NCBI GenBank assembly: GCA_900471925.1
Contig: UCGV01000002.1
Span: 241,305-305,304, forward strand
Source of the DNA: Hyphomicrobiales bacterium
GTDB taxonomy: Bacteria > Pseudomonadota > Alphaproteobacteria > Rhizobiales > Rhizobiaceae
Length of the DNA: 64,000 nt
Direction of reading: 5' to 3'
A model generated the notes under the pieces. It made no database searches and was not told the origin of the DNA. It worked only from the letters and a program-made list of their open reading frames with translations. This document shows positions 1 through 8,066 of this stretch, piece after piece. The position numbers and the translations under genes are program-made. How positions within the stretch are numbered: the first letter of the stretch is position 1; every line of letters starts with the position of its first letter.

Positions 1-1679
1 TGTCCCGCGCCGGCCTGCACCATGCAAAAGCCCAGGCGACCTATGCCCTGCACATGGATATCTGCCTTGCGGCGGGCACCATCGTCGCGGCACCCTTTGA
101 CGGCCGGATCACCTGGTACGACCAGCATCTCGTCCTTACCGGCGCCGATATGAAGCTGCATATCGACGGCATCGAACTTTCGGTCGAAGACGGCAGCGAG
201 GTTACTGCCGGCGAGACGCTTGGCACGGTCTCCGGCGAAACGTCCTCGCTTGGCGGATTGCGCCTGCAGCTTTGCAGCCTCGCCGGCTTCGAGCCGCCGC
301 TCTTTTCGACAGCGCAACAAGCAGGCGCCTGGTCCGCGCTCTCCCCCTCGCCTTCGGTGCTGCTCGGGCCGGGTGCCGATGCGCCGAAACCTGAAGCGGC
401 TGCACTTCTCGAATTGCGGCAGGCGCATTTCGCCAGCCCGCAGAAGCACTATTATGCGCATCCGCCGCAGATCGAACGCGGCTGGAAAGAGCATCTCTTC
501 GATAGTGAGGGACGCTCCTATCTCGATATGGTCAACAATGTCACGATCCTAGGCCACGGCCATCCGCGCATGGCGGAAGCGATCGGCCAGCAATGGCTGA
601 CACTGAACACCAATTCACGCTTCCACTACGCTGCCGTCGCGGAATTTTCCGAGAGCCTTGCATCCCTCGCACCCGATGGCATGGACGCCGTCTTCCTCGT
701 CAATAGCGGTTCCGAGGCGAACGATCTGGCGCTGCGGCTCGCCTGGGCCCATAGCGGCAAGCGCAACATGCTCTGCCTGCTTGAGGGCTATCACGGCTGG
801 TCCGTGGCAAGCGACGCCGTCTCCACATCCATCGCCGACAATCCGCAGGCGCTGACGACACGGCCGGACTGGGTGCATGCGGTCGTCTCACCCAATACCT
901 ATCGCGGCCAGTTTCGTGGGCCCAATTCAACTGCGGACTATCTCGGCACGGTTACGCCAGTGTTCGAAGCCATCGATGAGAGCGGCAAAGGGCTCGCCGG
1001 TTTCATCGCCGAATCGGTCTACGGCAATGCCGGCGGCATCCCGCTGCCGGACGGCTATCTCACCGAGATCTATCGGCAGGTGCGTGAACGCGGCGGTCTC
1101 TGCATCGCCGACGAGGTGCAAGTCGGCTATGGCAGACTCGGCCATTATTTCTGGGGCTTCGAGCAGCAGGGCGTCGTGCCCGATATCATCACCATCGCCA
1201 AGGGCATGGGCGACGGCCATCCGCTGGGCGCTGTCATCACCACCAAGGAGATCGCCGCCTCGCTGGAGAAGGAAGGCTATTTCTTCTCCTCGGCCGGTGG
1301 CAGCCCGGTCAGCTGCGTGGCCGGCATGACCGTCCTTGACGTGATGGCCGAGGAACGGCTGCAGGACAATGCACGCGTGGTGGGCGACCATCTGAAGGCG
1401 CGGCTGGCGGCGCTCATTGACAGCTACCCCATCGTCGGCGCCGTGCATGGCATGGGCCTCTATCTCGGTCTCGAATTCGTGCGCGACAGGATGACGCTGG
1501 AGCCGGCGACTGAGGAGACGGCTGCGATCTGCGACCGGCTGCTGGAACTCGGCGTCATCATGCAGCCGACGGGCGATCACCTGAATGTGTTGAAGATCAA
1601 GCCGCCGCTCTGCCTCGCCGAAGAAAGCGCCGATTTCTTCGTGGACATGCTGGAAAAGGTGCTTCGGGAGGGATGGTAG
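1..1679 (+). CDS. Fusion protein, M23-like domain plus class III aminotransferase (5' end outside window)
   Basis: The frame is open from base 3, so the gene begins upstream of the window; the ATG at 54 is internal. The first ~80 visible residues resemble a degenerate lysostaphin/M23 domain (AAGTIVAAPFDG, then a lipoyl-like beta segment ending AGETLGTVSG). The remainder is a complete class III PLP-dependent aminotransferase: NSGSEANDLALRLA binds cofactor phosphate, IADEVQVGYGR carries the PLP-binding Asp, and IAKGMGDG holds the Schiff-base Lys (codon 1200-1202). Proteins of this kind in rhizobia usually begin with an APH-type phosphotransferase domain, which would lie off the window; that is family knowledge, not seen here. 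The substrate is unknown, possibly an amino alcohol or phospho-amino compound. Confidence 0.85.
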   Translation, partial: SRAGLHHAKAQATYALHMDICLAAGTIVAAPFDGRITWYDQHLVLTGADMKLHIDGIELSVEDGSEVTAGETLGTVSGETSSLGGLRLQLCSLAGFEPPLFSTAQQAGAWSALSPSPSVLLGPGADAPKPEAAALLELRQAHFASPQKHYYAHPPQIERGWKEHLFDSEGRSYLDMVNNVTILGHGHPRMAEAIGQQWLTLNTNSRFHYAAVAEFSESLASLAPDGMDAVFLVNSGSEANDLALRLAWAHSGKRNMLCLLEGYHGWSVASDAVSTSIADNPQALTTRPDWVHAVVSPNTYRGQFRGPNSTADYLGTVTPVFEAIDESGKGLAGFIAESVYGNAGGIPLPDGYLTEIYRQVRERGGLCIADEVQVGYGRLGHYFWGFEQQGVVPDIITIAKGMGDGHPLGAVITTKEIAASLEKEGYFFSSAGGSPVSCVAGMTVLDVMAEERLQDNARVVGDHLKARLAALIDSYPIVGAVHGMGLYLGLEFVRDRMTLEPATEETAAICDRLLELGVIMQPTGDHLNVLKIKPPLCLAEESADFFVDMLEKVLREGW

Positions 1680-2027
1680 ACGAGGGCTTCGGTCGTTTAC
1701 CAATTCGGTCATTTCAAGGCTTTCCAATTTTTAACCATAAGCCCCATTGCCGGAATCAAACCGGCCTCCTATGTCTGCTTCGGCGATTGCGAGGCTGCTC
1801 GCACCGTCACATGGGCTGCACGAAGACGTGATAGATTTCTTTCTGCAAACCGAGATGTGATGGAATGAATTTTTTCGGATCGTCGATATTTTGACACGTT
1901 TCGGAATATGTTTCTTACAGACTGTCGGCTATTCTCTACTAAGTTAGTAGATTAATCAGATGGTCTTTCACCGGCCCCGGGCCTTACCGGGACCACGCAA
2001 GTGCAACGCCAGAACAAGGAACGAGAC
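1680..2027. other. Non-coding stretch with a short dyad
   Basis: No gene-like frame is seen in this 348-base stretch. It is more AT-rich than its flanks towards the right. It contains a 6-bp inverted repeat, CTACTA-AGT-TAGTAG (1936-1950), within an AT-rich segment that could be part of a promoter for the small genes downstream. No terminator with a T-run is visible after the aminotransferase. Confidence 0.4.
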
Positions 2028-2123
2028 ATGATCGATTTTACAATTCTCGCCAGAGTCCTTGGGCGATCCGTGCTTGGCAATGACCGTCCGGGCGCCCTCT
2101 CCCGCCCGAACTGTCGAATGTGA
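2028..2123 (+). CDS. Possible 31-residue small protein or leader ORF
   Basis: ATG at 2028 is preceded by AAGGA about 8 bases upstream and opens a 31-codon frame ending TGA at 2121-2123. Nothing in its sequence (MIDFTILARVLGRS... start) is recognised. It lies 77 bases before the better supported small gene at 2201. The only support is the ribosome-binding site and start context, so it may be chance. Confidence 0.22.
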   Translation: MIDFTILARVLGRSVLGNDRPGALSRPNCRM

Positions 2124-2200
2124 CGTTCGTCCCCCTTTCAACGGTACCAGACAAGTCAATTCGCTGTAGCCGGCGCATCCGCGCGGCAGGAGTTCTACGC

Positions 2201-2395
2201 ATGAAAAAAGAAGTTATCGAATATGCAGGCATCCCGGTCGGGATCGTCATTCCGGACGACGACCGGTTGAAGTTCATTGCCGTCAAGTTCCATGTCCATG
2301 ATCTGGACGAGCAGCATTTCAGCTCGCCCGCCGAGGTGAAGCTGGCCATTCACGACCTGATGACCCGCCGCCACCCGAAGCCCATCCATGCCTGA
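2201..2395 (+). CDS. Small hypothetical protein, 64 aa
   Basis: ATG at 2201 has CAGGAG about 10 bases upstream, which is why it is preferred over the upstream GTG at 2120. The 64-residue product has no signal peptide or membrane segment. It looks like a compact soluble alpha/beta protein: a beta-rich first half (EVIEYAGIPVGIVIPDDD, FIAVKFHVHDL) and a helical, His/Arg-rich end. It is monocistronic, followed by a clear rho-independent terminator at 2433. No family is recognised. Confidence 0.6.
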   Translation: MKKEVIEYAGIPVGIVIPDDDRLKFIAVKFHVHDLDEQHFSSPAEVKLAIHDLMTRRHPKPIHA

Positions 2396-2432
2396 GGCGG
2401 GGATGTAGCTTCCAGACCACCGAACGATTTTC

Positions 2433-2465
2433 GACCGGCCCGGCAAAACGGGCCGGTCTTGTCTT
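2433..2465 (+). terminator. Rho-independent terminator after the 64-aa gene
   Basis: A perfect 9-bp stem GACCGGCCC (2433-2441) / GGGCCGGTC (2450-2458) with an 8-base loop is followed by TTGTCTTTT. It separates the small gene from the peptidase gene. Confidence 0.85.
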
Positions 2466-2520
2466 TTAAAGGCATTTGACTTCCTATCGGCGCGCATCTT
2501 TTCACGACAGGAAACCGCGC

Positions 2521-3516
2521 TTGTCCGATCTCCTCAATCTCCTCACCGATATAGACGGCGTCTCTGTCGGCCATGCGACCGATCTTTCGCTCGGCTCCGG
2601 CGTGACGGCCATCGTCTTCGACGAGCCGGCGATTGCCTCCGGCAGTGTACTTGGCGGTGCGCCCGGCGGGCGTGATACGGCGCTGCTCGATCCTTCCATG
2701 GTGGTCGATGCCGTCGATGCCTTCGTGCTTTCGGGCGGTTCGGCCTTTGGCCTGGACGCCGCCGGCGGCGTGCAGGCGGGATTGCGGGAGATGGGGCGCG
2801 GTTTTGCTGTCGGTCCGGTTCGTATCCCGATCGTGCCGCAGGCGATCCTGATGGATCTCTTAAATGGCGGCGACAAGGATTGGGGCGTGCATTCGCCGTA
2901 TCGCGAGATGGGCTATGAGGCCGTGAAGGCCGCCCGCAAGGGCGCATTCGAGCTTGGCACTGTCGGTGCGGGCACGGGAGCAACGACTGCGACCTTCAAG
3001 GGCGGGCTCGGCTCGGCAAGTGCAGTCAGCAGCGCCGGGCATCGCATCGCGGCGATCGTTGCCGTCAATGCGGTGGGCACGGCGACAATCGGCGAAGGCC
3101 CGCATTTCTGGGCCGCTCCGTTCGAGCAGAATGGAGAATTCGGCGGGCTTGGATTGCCCGCCCAAATGGACCATAGCCTGCGGCTAAAGGGCGTGAAGAC
3201 GACGGCAACCACGATCGGCGCCATCGTGACCGATGCATCGCTGATCAAGGCGGAGGCGCACCGGCTGTCCATCGCCGCCCATGACGGACTGGCGCGCGCC
3301 GTGCTGCCCGCCCATCTGCCACTCGACGGCGACACGATTTTTGCGGCCTCGACCGGCCGGCAGATGCGTAACGATATGGCTAGCCTGATGGAATTGTGCC
3401 ATCTCGCCGGGATCGTGATGGCGCGGGCGATTGCGCGCGGCGTCTACGAGGCGACGGCACTGCCTGTACCGGGCGCGCTACCAGCATGGCGAGACCGCTA
3501 TGCGGCCGGGCGCTGA
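2521..3516 (+). CDS. P1 family peptidase (DmpA/L-aminopeptidase D-esterase type)
   Basis: A 331-aa product if translation starts at TTG 2521, which has AGGAA about 8 bases upstream; the TTG at 2476 has no clear ribosome-binding site. The N-terminus DIDGVSVGHATD, the segment PGGRDTALLDP and the glycine-rich VLSGGSAFGLDAAGGV are typical of P1 (DmpA/BapA/OAT fold) peptidases. These self-cleave to expose a Ser or Thr nucleophile; the motif TTIGAIVTDA near residue 230 is the likely processing site, here with Thr. They release N-terminal residues from small peptides or amides. It sits before a peptide-type ABC transporter and an amidase, suggesting intracellular processing of the same imported substrate. 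Confidence 0.9.
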   Translation: MSDLLNLLTDIDGVSVGHATDLSLGSGVTAIVFDEPAIASGSVLGGAPGGRDTALLDPSMVVDAVDAFVLSGGSAFGLDAAGGVQAGLREMGRGFAVGPVRIPIVPQAILMDLLNGGDKDWGVHSPYREMGYEAVKAARKGAFELGTVGAGTGATTATFKGGLGSASAVSSAGHRIAAIVAVNAVGTATIGEGPHFWAAPFEQNGEFGGLGLPAQMDHSLRLKGVKTTATTIGAIVTDASLIKAEAHRLSIAAHDGLARAVLPAHLPLDGDTIFAASTGRQMRNDMASLMELCHLAGIVMARAIARGVYEATALPVPGALPAWRDRYAAGR

Positions 3517-3561
3517 CTGCCTAGACTGGATCAAGAGAGCCTCACGGCGGAGAACGGGTAA

Positions 3562-4500
3562 ATGCAGATTCGGGCGCTGATGTATTTCGACGAGCTGGTG
3601 CGAACCAACTCCATGCGCCAGGCGGCCGAAAACCTGAATGTCGCGCCGACGGCAATCAGCCGGCAGATCGAAAATCTCGAATATCATTTCGGTGCGCCGC
3701 TGGTGGAGCGCAGCGCCCGTGGCGTGAAGCTGACGGCGGCCGGCGAGCTGCTGGCGGCACGCGCCGGGCGCACGCTGCGCGAACTCGACCATGTGCAGCA
3801 GCTGATTGAGGACCTGAAGGGCCTGCAGCGCGGCCGCGTCAACATCTATGCTAATGGCGCGACCGTCGCCAATCTGCTGGCCCCGGCGCTTGCCGAGTTC
3901 AGCCTGAAATATCCGAAACTGCGGTTTGCCGTGACGATCACCAGCGCACGGGCGGCCGTCGAAGCCGTCAACAGTGCAGAGGCCGATATTGCCGTGACGC
4001 TTTTTGCGCCGCCGATGTCCGGCACCAAGGTGCGGCTGCGCTCGGAGATCACCTACGATCTCATCACGGCGCCAGATCATCCGGCGGCTTCCCGTCCGGA
4101 TATTGCCATTGAGGAGCTCGCCGATTACGCGCTCGCGCTACCCGATCAGTCCTTCGGTTTCCGTCAGGCCTTCGATGCGCTCTTCGAAAAACAAGGGCTG
4201 AGCCTCGATCCAGTGTTCGTGACGAGTTCGCTGGAGATGCTGAAGGAACTGGTCCTGAGTGGTGCTGCAGTGACGCTGCTTCCGGCCCTGACCGTTCGCC
4301 GCGAGATCGAGGCGGGACAGCTCTCAGCCATCCCGCTTGCCGGCAAGACCGGCATCCGCACCCATGTCGACCTCTGCGTGGCGCCAGACCGGCAGCTGTC
4401 CTTTGCGGCAACGAAACTGCTCGATTTCATCGAACGCTTCATGCGCGAGCGGGCAAACCGCCAGACTTCCGGCAAAGATAAGGCTGGCAGCAAAGACTAA
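3562..4500 (+). CDS. LysR family transcriptional regulator
   Basis: 312 aa. The N-terminal winged helix-turn-helix is clear (SMRQAAENLNVAPTAISRQI, about residues 14-33), followed by the effector-binding domain of LTTR proteins. ATG at 3562 is preceded by GGAG. It lies 45 bases after the peptidase gene and 149 bases before the substrate-binding protein gene, all on the same strand, rather than in the usual divergent arrangement. It probably controls the transporter/amidase genes in response to their substrate. The C-terminus is Lys/Arg-rich (ANRQTSGKDKAGSKD). The ligand cannot be predicted. Confidence 0.92.
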   Translation: MQIRALMYFDELVRTNSMRQAAENLNVAPTAISRQIENLEYHFGAPLVERSARGVKLTAAGELLAARAGRTLRELDHVQQLIEDLKGLQRGRVNIYANGATVANLLAPALAEFSLKYPKLRFAVTITSARAAVEAVNSAEADIAVTLFAPPMSGTKVRLRSEITYDLITAPDHPAASRPDIAIEELADYALALPDQSFGFRQAFDALFEKQGLSLDPVFVTSSLEMLKELVLSGAAVTLLPALTVRREIEAGQLSAIPLAGKTGIRTHVDLCVAPDRQLSFAATKLLDFIERFMRERANRQTSGKDKAGSKD

Positions 4501-4533
4501 CCCCCCCGGGCTTGCATTGGACCGTAAATTGCT

Positions 4534-4580
4534 GTGTAGCTTTTTCGGCTACACTGAGCACACAAAATCATCATTGTGTG
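4534..4580. promoter_or_regulatory. Two adjacent dyads upstream of the transporter genes
   Basis: In the 149-base gap between the LysR gene and the substrate-binding protein gene lie two inverted repeats. GTGTAGC/GCTACAC (4534-4540 and 4548-4554) is perfect with a 7-base spacer. CACACAA/TTGTGTG (4559-4565 and 4574-4580) is perfect with an 8-base spacer. Neither has a downstream T-run. They are candidate LysR operator or leader structures. Confidence 0.4.
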
Positions 4581-4649
4581 TGCACTGGCGTGGTGTCACT
4601 CTACTCGTAAAAGGGGTCCGCCAAGCAGCGGAACCAGACAGGGGCACAG

Positions 4650-6179
4650 ATGATCAAGGTTTCGCTCGCGCCGTCGGCGCGTCTCGTGCGGCGTCTCTCG
4701 ATGGGCGTTGCTCTCTTCGCCGGCATCATGATGCTGGCGCTGACGCCGGCCGAAGCCGCCAAGACCACACTCAATCTCGGCATGAGCGTCGAGCCCACAG
4801 GACTCGATCCCACGATCGCCGCCCCCGTCGCCATCGGCCAGGTGACCTGGCAGAATGTCTTCGAAGGTCTTGTGAGCATCGACGAAACCGGCAAGGTGCA
4901 GCCGCAGCTCGCCAAGAGCTGGGAAATTTCCCCTGATGGCCTCACCTATACGTTCAAGCTGCAGAGTGGCGCAAAGTTCCACGACGGCGAGGCCTTCGAT
5001 TCCACGGCCGCCAAGTTTGCCCTCGACCGGGCGCGGGCCAAGGATTCCGTCAATCCGCAGAAGCGCTTCTTCGCGTCGATCGCCTCCATCGATACGCCCG
5101 ATGCCGAGACACTGGTTCTGCATCTTTCCAGCCCGACCGGCAGCCTGATCTATTGGCTCGGCTGGCCGGCCTCCGTCATGGTCGGGCAGAAATCGGCCGA
5201 CAACGACAAGGTGACGCCTGTCGGCACTGGACCGTTCAAATTCTCCACCTGGGCCAAGGGCGACCATGTGGAACTCGTCAAGAATGCCGACTACTGGAAC
5301 AAGGATGGAGCCGCCAAGCTCGACAAGGTGACCTTCCGTTTCATCAACGATCCGCAGGCGCAGGCTGCCGCGCTGAAATCCGGCGACCTCGACGCCTTCC
5401 CGGAATTCGCCGCACCGGAGCTGATGAGCTCATTTGACGGCGACGCGCGCCTGACGACCAAGATCGGCAATACCGAGCTTAAGGTCGTCGCCGGCATGAA
5501 CAATGCCCGCAAGCCCTTCGACGATAAGCGCGTGCGCCAGGCGCTGATGATGGCGATCGACCGCCAGACCGTGATCGACGGCGCATGGTCCGGCCTTGGT
5601 ACGGCGATCGGCAGCCATTATACGCCGAACGATCCGGGCTATCAGGACATGACCGGCGTGCTGCCCTATAATGTCGAGAAAGCCAAGGCGCTGCTCGCTG
5701 AGGCCGGCTATCCAAACGGCTTCACCTTCACGATCAAATCGCCGCAGATGACCTATGCGCCGCGTAGCGCGCAGGTAATGCAGGCGATGTTTGCCGAAAT
5801 CGGCGTGACGATGAACATCGAGCCCACGGAATTTCCGGCGAAGTGGGTGAAGGACGTCATGACCAGCCGCGACTATGACATGACCATCGTTGCCCATGCG
5901 GAACCGATGGACATCGATATCTATTCGCGCGATCCCTATTACTTCAACTACAAGAACCCCGCCTTCAACGAGTTGATGAAGAAGGTACAGGAGACGACCG
6001 ATCCCGCCGAACAGGCCAAGATCTACGGTGACGCGCAGAAGATCCTCGCCGAGGACGTGCCGGCGCTCTACCTTTTCGTCATGCCCAAGCTGGGTGTCTG
6101 GGACAAGAAGCTGAAGGGCCTGTGGGAGAACGAGCCGATCCCCTCCAACGTTCTCGGCAACGTTTCCTGGGACGAGTAA
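4650..6179 (+). CDS. Family 5 extracellular solute-binding protein of a peptide-type ABC transporter
   Basis: 509 aa with a signal peptide (basic start, hydrophobic core, cleavage after AEA at about residue 36). The mature part has the family 5 (DppA/OppA) features: VEPTGLDPTIAAP, the WEISPDGLTYTFKLQ segment and the DDKRVRQALMMAIDRQ segment. It binds di/oligopeptides or similar amides in the periplasm and delivers them to the two permeases encoded next. ATG at 4650 follows a GGGGCACAG context; an internal ATG at 4701 is possible. It belongs to an operon-like run with the two permeases and the amidase. Confidence 0.93.
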   Translation: MIKVSLAPSARLVRRLSMGVALFAGIMMLALTPAEAAKTTLNLGMSVEPTGLDPTIAAPVAIGQVTWQNVFEGLVSIDETGKVQPQLAKSWEISPDGLTYTFKLQSGAKFHDGEAFDSTAAKFALDRARAKDSVNPQKRFFASIASIDTPDAETLVLHLSSPTGSLIYWLGWPASVMVGQKSADNDKVTPVGTGPFKFSTWAKGDHVELVKNADYWNKDGAAKLDKVTFRFINDPQAQAAALKSGDLDAFPEFAAPELMSSFDGDARLTTKIGNTELKVVAGMNNARKPFDDKRVRQALMMAIDRQTVIDGAWSGLGTAIGSHYTPNDPGYQDMTGVLPYNVEKAKALLAEAGYPNGFTFTIKSPQMTYAPRSAQVMQAMFAEIGVTMNIEPTEFPAKWVKDVMTSRDYDMTIVAHAEPMDIDIYSRDPYYFNYKNPAFNELMKKVQETTDPAEQAKIYGDAQKILAEDVPALYLFVMPKLGVWDKKLKGLWENEPIPSNVLGNVSWDE

Positions 6180-6219
6180 ACTCAAGCATGGCGGCGGCTG
6201 ACAGGGTGATGAAGACGAT

Positions 6220-7167
6220 ATGATCGCACTGCTTTCCCGCCGCCTCGCCGGCCTCGTCATTACTCTTCTCGTCGTGTCGCTGGTGATCTTCGCGGTCATG
6301 GATCTGCTGCCTGGTGATCCCGCCTCGATCATGCTCGGCACTTCGGCAAGCCCGGAAACGTTGGCGGCACTGCGCCACGATCTTGGCCTCGACCAGCCGC
6401 TTCTCATTCGTTACGGCCAATGGCTTGCCGGCGTCTTCTCCGGCAATCTCGGGCAATCCTATACCTACGGCGTTCCCGTTGCCGGGCTGATCGTCGAACG
6501 ACTGGCGGTGACATTGCCGCTCGCGCTGATCGCCATCGTGCTCTCGGTGCTGATTGCCCTGCCGCTTGGCGTGCTGGCGGCAGCGCGGCGCGGCGGTATC
6601 GTCGATGCGATCGCCACTGTTTTTGCGCAGGTGAGCATCGCCGTGCCGGCCTTCTGGGTGGCGCTGCTGCTCATCATCCTGTTTTCCACCACGCTCGGGC
6701 TTATGCCGGCGGGCGGTTTTCCGGGATGGGATGCCGGGCTGCTACCGGCCCTGAAGGCGCTGCTGATGCCGGCCGTGGCGCTGGCGCTGCCGCAGGCCGG
6801 CGTGCTGACGCGGGTGGCGCGGTCCGCCGTGCTCGACACGATGCATGAGGATTTCGCGCGCACGGCCGTTGCCAAGGGCCTGTCGCGAAGCACCGTGCTC
6901 TGGCGGCATATCGTGCCGAATGCGCTGGTACCGATCCTGACCATTCTCGGGCTGCAATTCACCTTTCTCGTTGCCGGCGCGGTCCTGGTCGAAAATGTCT
7001 TCAATCTGCCGGGGCTCGGCCGGCTGGCGTTTCAGGCGCTGTCGCAGCGCGATCTCATCGTGATGCAGGATGTCGTGCTGTTCTTCGCTGGCCTCGTCAT
7101 CACCATGAATTTCATCGTCGATCTCTCCTACCTCGTGATCGACCCGCGCATGCGAAAGGCGGCATGA
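6220..7167 (+). CDS. ABC transporter permease, DppB/OppB type
   Basis: 315 aa integral membrane protein with about six hydrophobic segments. The N-terminus (LSRRLAGLVITLLVVSLVIF, then GDPASIMLGTSASPE) is characteristic of DppB-type permeases. The EAA loop that contacts the ATPase is seen in EDFARTAVAKGLSRSTVLWR. Its stop codon overlaps the start of the next permease by 4 bases (ATGA), so the two are translationally coupled. It forms the membrane channel with the next gene product. Confidence 0.93.
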   Translation: MIALLSRRLAGLVITLLVVSLVIFAVMDLLPGDPASIMLGTSASPETLAALRHDLGLDQPLLIRYGQWLAGVFSGNLGQSYTYGVPVAGLIVERLAVTLPLALIAIVLSVLIALPLGVLAAARRGGIVDAIATVFAQVSIAVPAFWVALLLIILFSTTLGLMPAGGFPGWDAGLLPALKALLMPAVALALPQAGVLTRVARSAVLDTMHEDFARTAVAKGLSRSTVLWRHIVPNALVPILTILGLQFTFLVAGAVLVENVFNLPGLGRLAFQALSQRDLIVMQDVVLFFAGLVITMNFIVDLSYLVIDPRMRKAA

Positions 7168-8030
7168 TGGCGCCTATCGTCTCCTCCGCCGTCATTTCGC
7201 AGCGCCTAAGCTTCAGGCTTAGCCGGCGAAAGAACCTTATTGCCGGCACCATTATTGTCGGCTTTCTGGTGGCGGTCGCCCTGCTCTCCCTCTTCTGGAC
7301 GCCGCTGCCGCCGGCCAAGATGCAGATCATTCACAAGCTGCAGCCGCCTTTTGCCTTCGGCCTGCTCGGTACCGACCAGTTCGGCCGCGACGTGCTCTCC
7401 ATGCTGATGGTCGGGTGCTGGAATTCGCTGTCGATCGCCGTCAGTGCGGTCGCGATCGGCGGCACGCTCGGCTCGATCACCGGGATTTCCGCGGCCGCCA
7501 TCCGTGGCCCCTACGAAGCGCTGCTGATGCGCGCCTGCGACGTGATCTTCGCATTGCCGCCGATCCTGTCTGCCATGATCCTCGGTGCCTTTCTCGGGCC
7601 GGGACGTTTTACGGCAATAACGGCCATTGCCGTCTTCATGGTGCCGGTCTTTGCGCGTGTGACGCTTGCCACCTCCCTGCAGGCCTGGAGCCGCGACTAT
7701 GTGCTGGCGGCGCAGGCGATCGGCAACAGCCGTTTCACCATCTCGGTGCGACACGTGCTGCCGAACATCATGAGCCAGATCATCGTGCATGCGGCGATCC
7801 AGCTCGGGCTTGCCATCCTCACCGAAGCCGGCCTCTCCTTCCTCGGCCTCGGCATGGCGCCGCCGGCGCCGACCTGGGGGCGGATGCTGGCGGATGCCCA
7901 GACCTTCCTTTCGCTCGCTCCGTGGCTGGCGATCCTGCCCGGCCTTGCCATCGCGCTCACTGTTTTCGGCTTCAACATGCTGGGTGACGGGTTGCGCGAC
8001 CTTCTCGACCCGCGCGAAGCGAGCCGCTGA
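7164..8030 (+). CDS. ABC transporter permease, DppC/OppC type
   Basis: 288 aa. One N-terminal membrane helix precedes a periplasmic loop containing LGTDQFGRDVLSMLM, the conserved DppC motif, and then five further helices. The EAA loop is RDYVLAAQAIGNSRFTISVR. It ends with the typical FGFNMLGDGLRDLLDPR. No gene for a DppD/DppF-like ATPase follows; the amidase comes next, 36 bases on. The channel must therefore borrow ATPases encoded elsewhere, or they have been lost. Confidence 0.93.
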   Translation: MMAPIVSSAVISQRLSFRLSRRKNLIAGTIIVGFLVAVALLSLFWTPLPPAKMQIIHKLQPPFAFGLLGTDQFGRDVLSMLMVGCWNSLSIAVSAVAIGGTLGSITGISAAAIRGPYEALLMRACDVIFALPPILSAMILGAFLGPGRFTAITAIAVFMVPVFARVTLATSLQAWSRDYVLAAQAIGNSRFTISVRHVLPNIMSQIIVHAAIQLGLAILTEAGLSFLGLGMAPPAPTWGRMLADAQTFLSLAPWLAILPGLAIALTVFGFNMLGDGLRDLLDPREASR

Positions 8031-8066
8031 TGTCCTCCCAAGACAAAACGCCCGAAAGACCAGACC

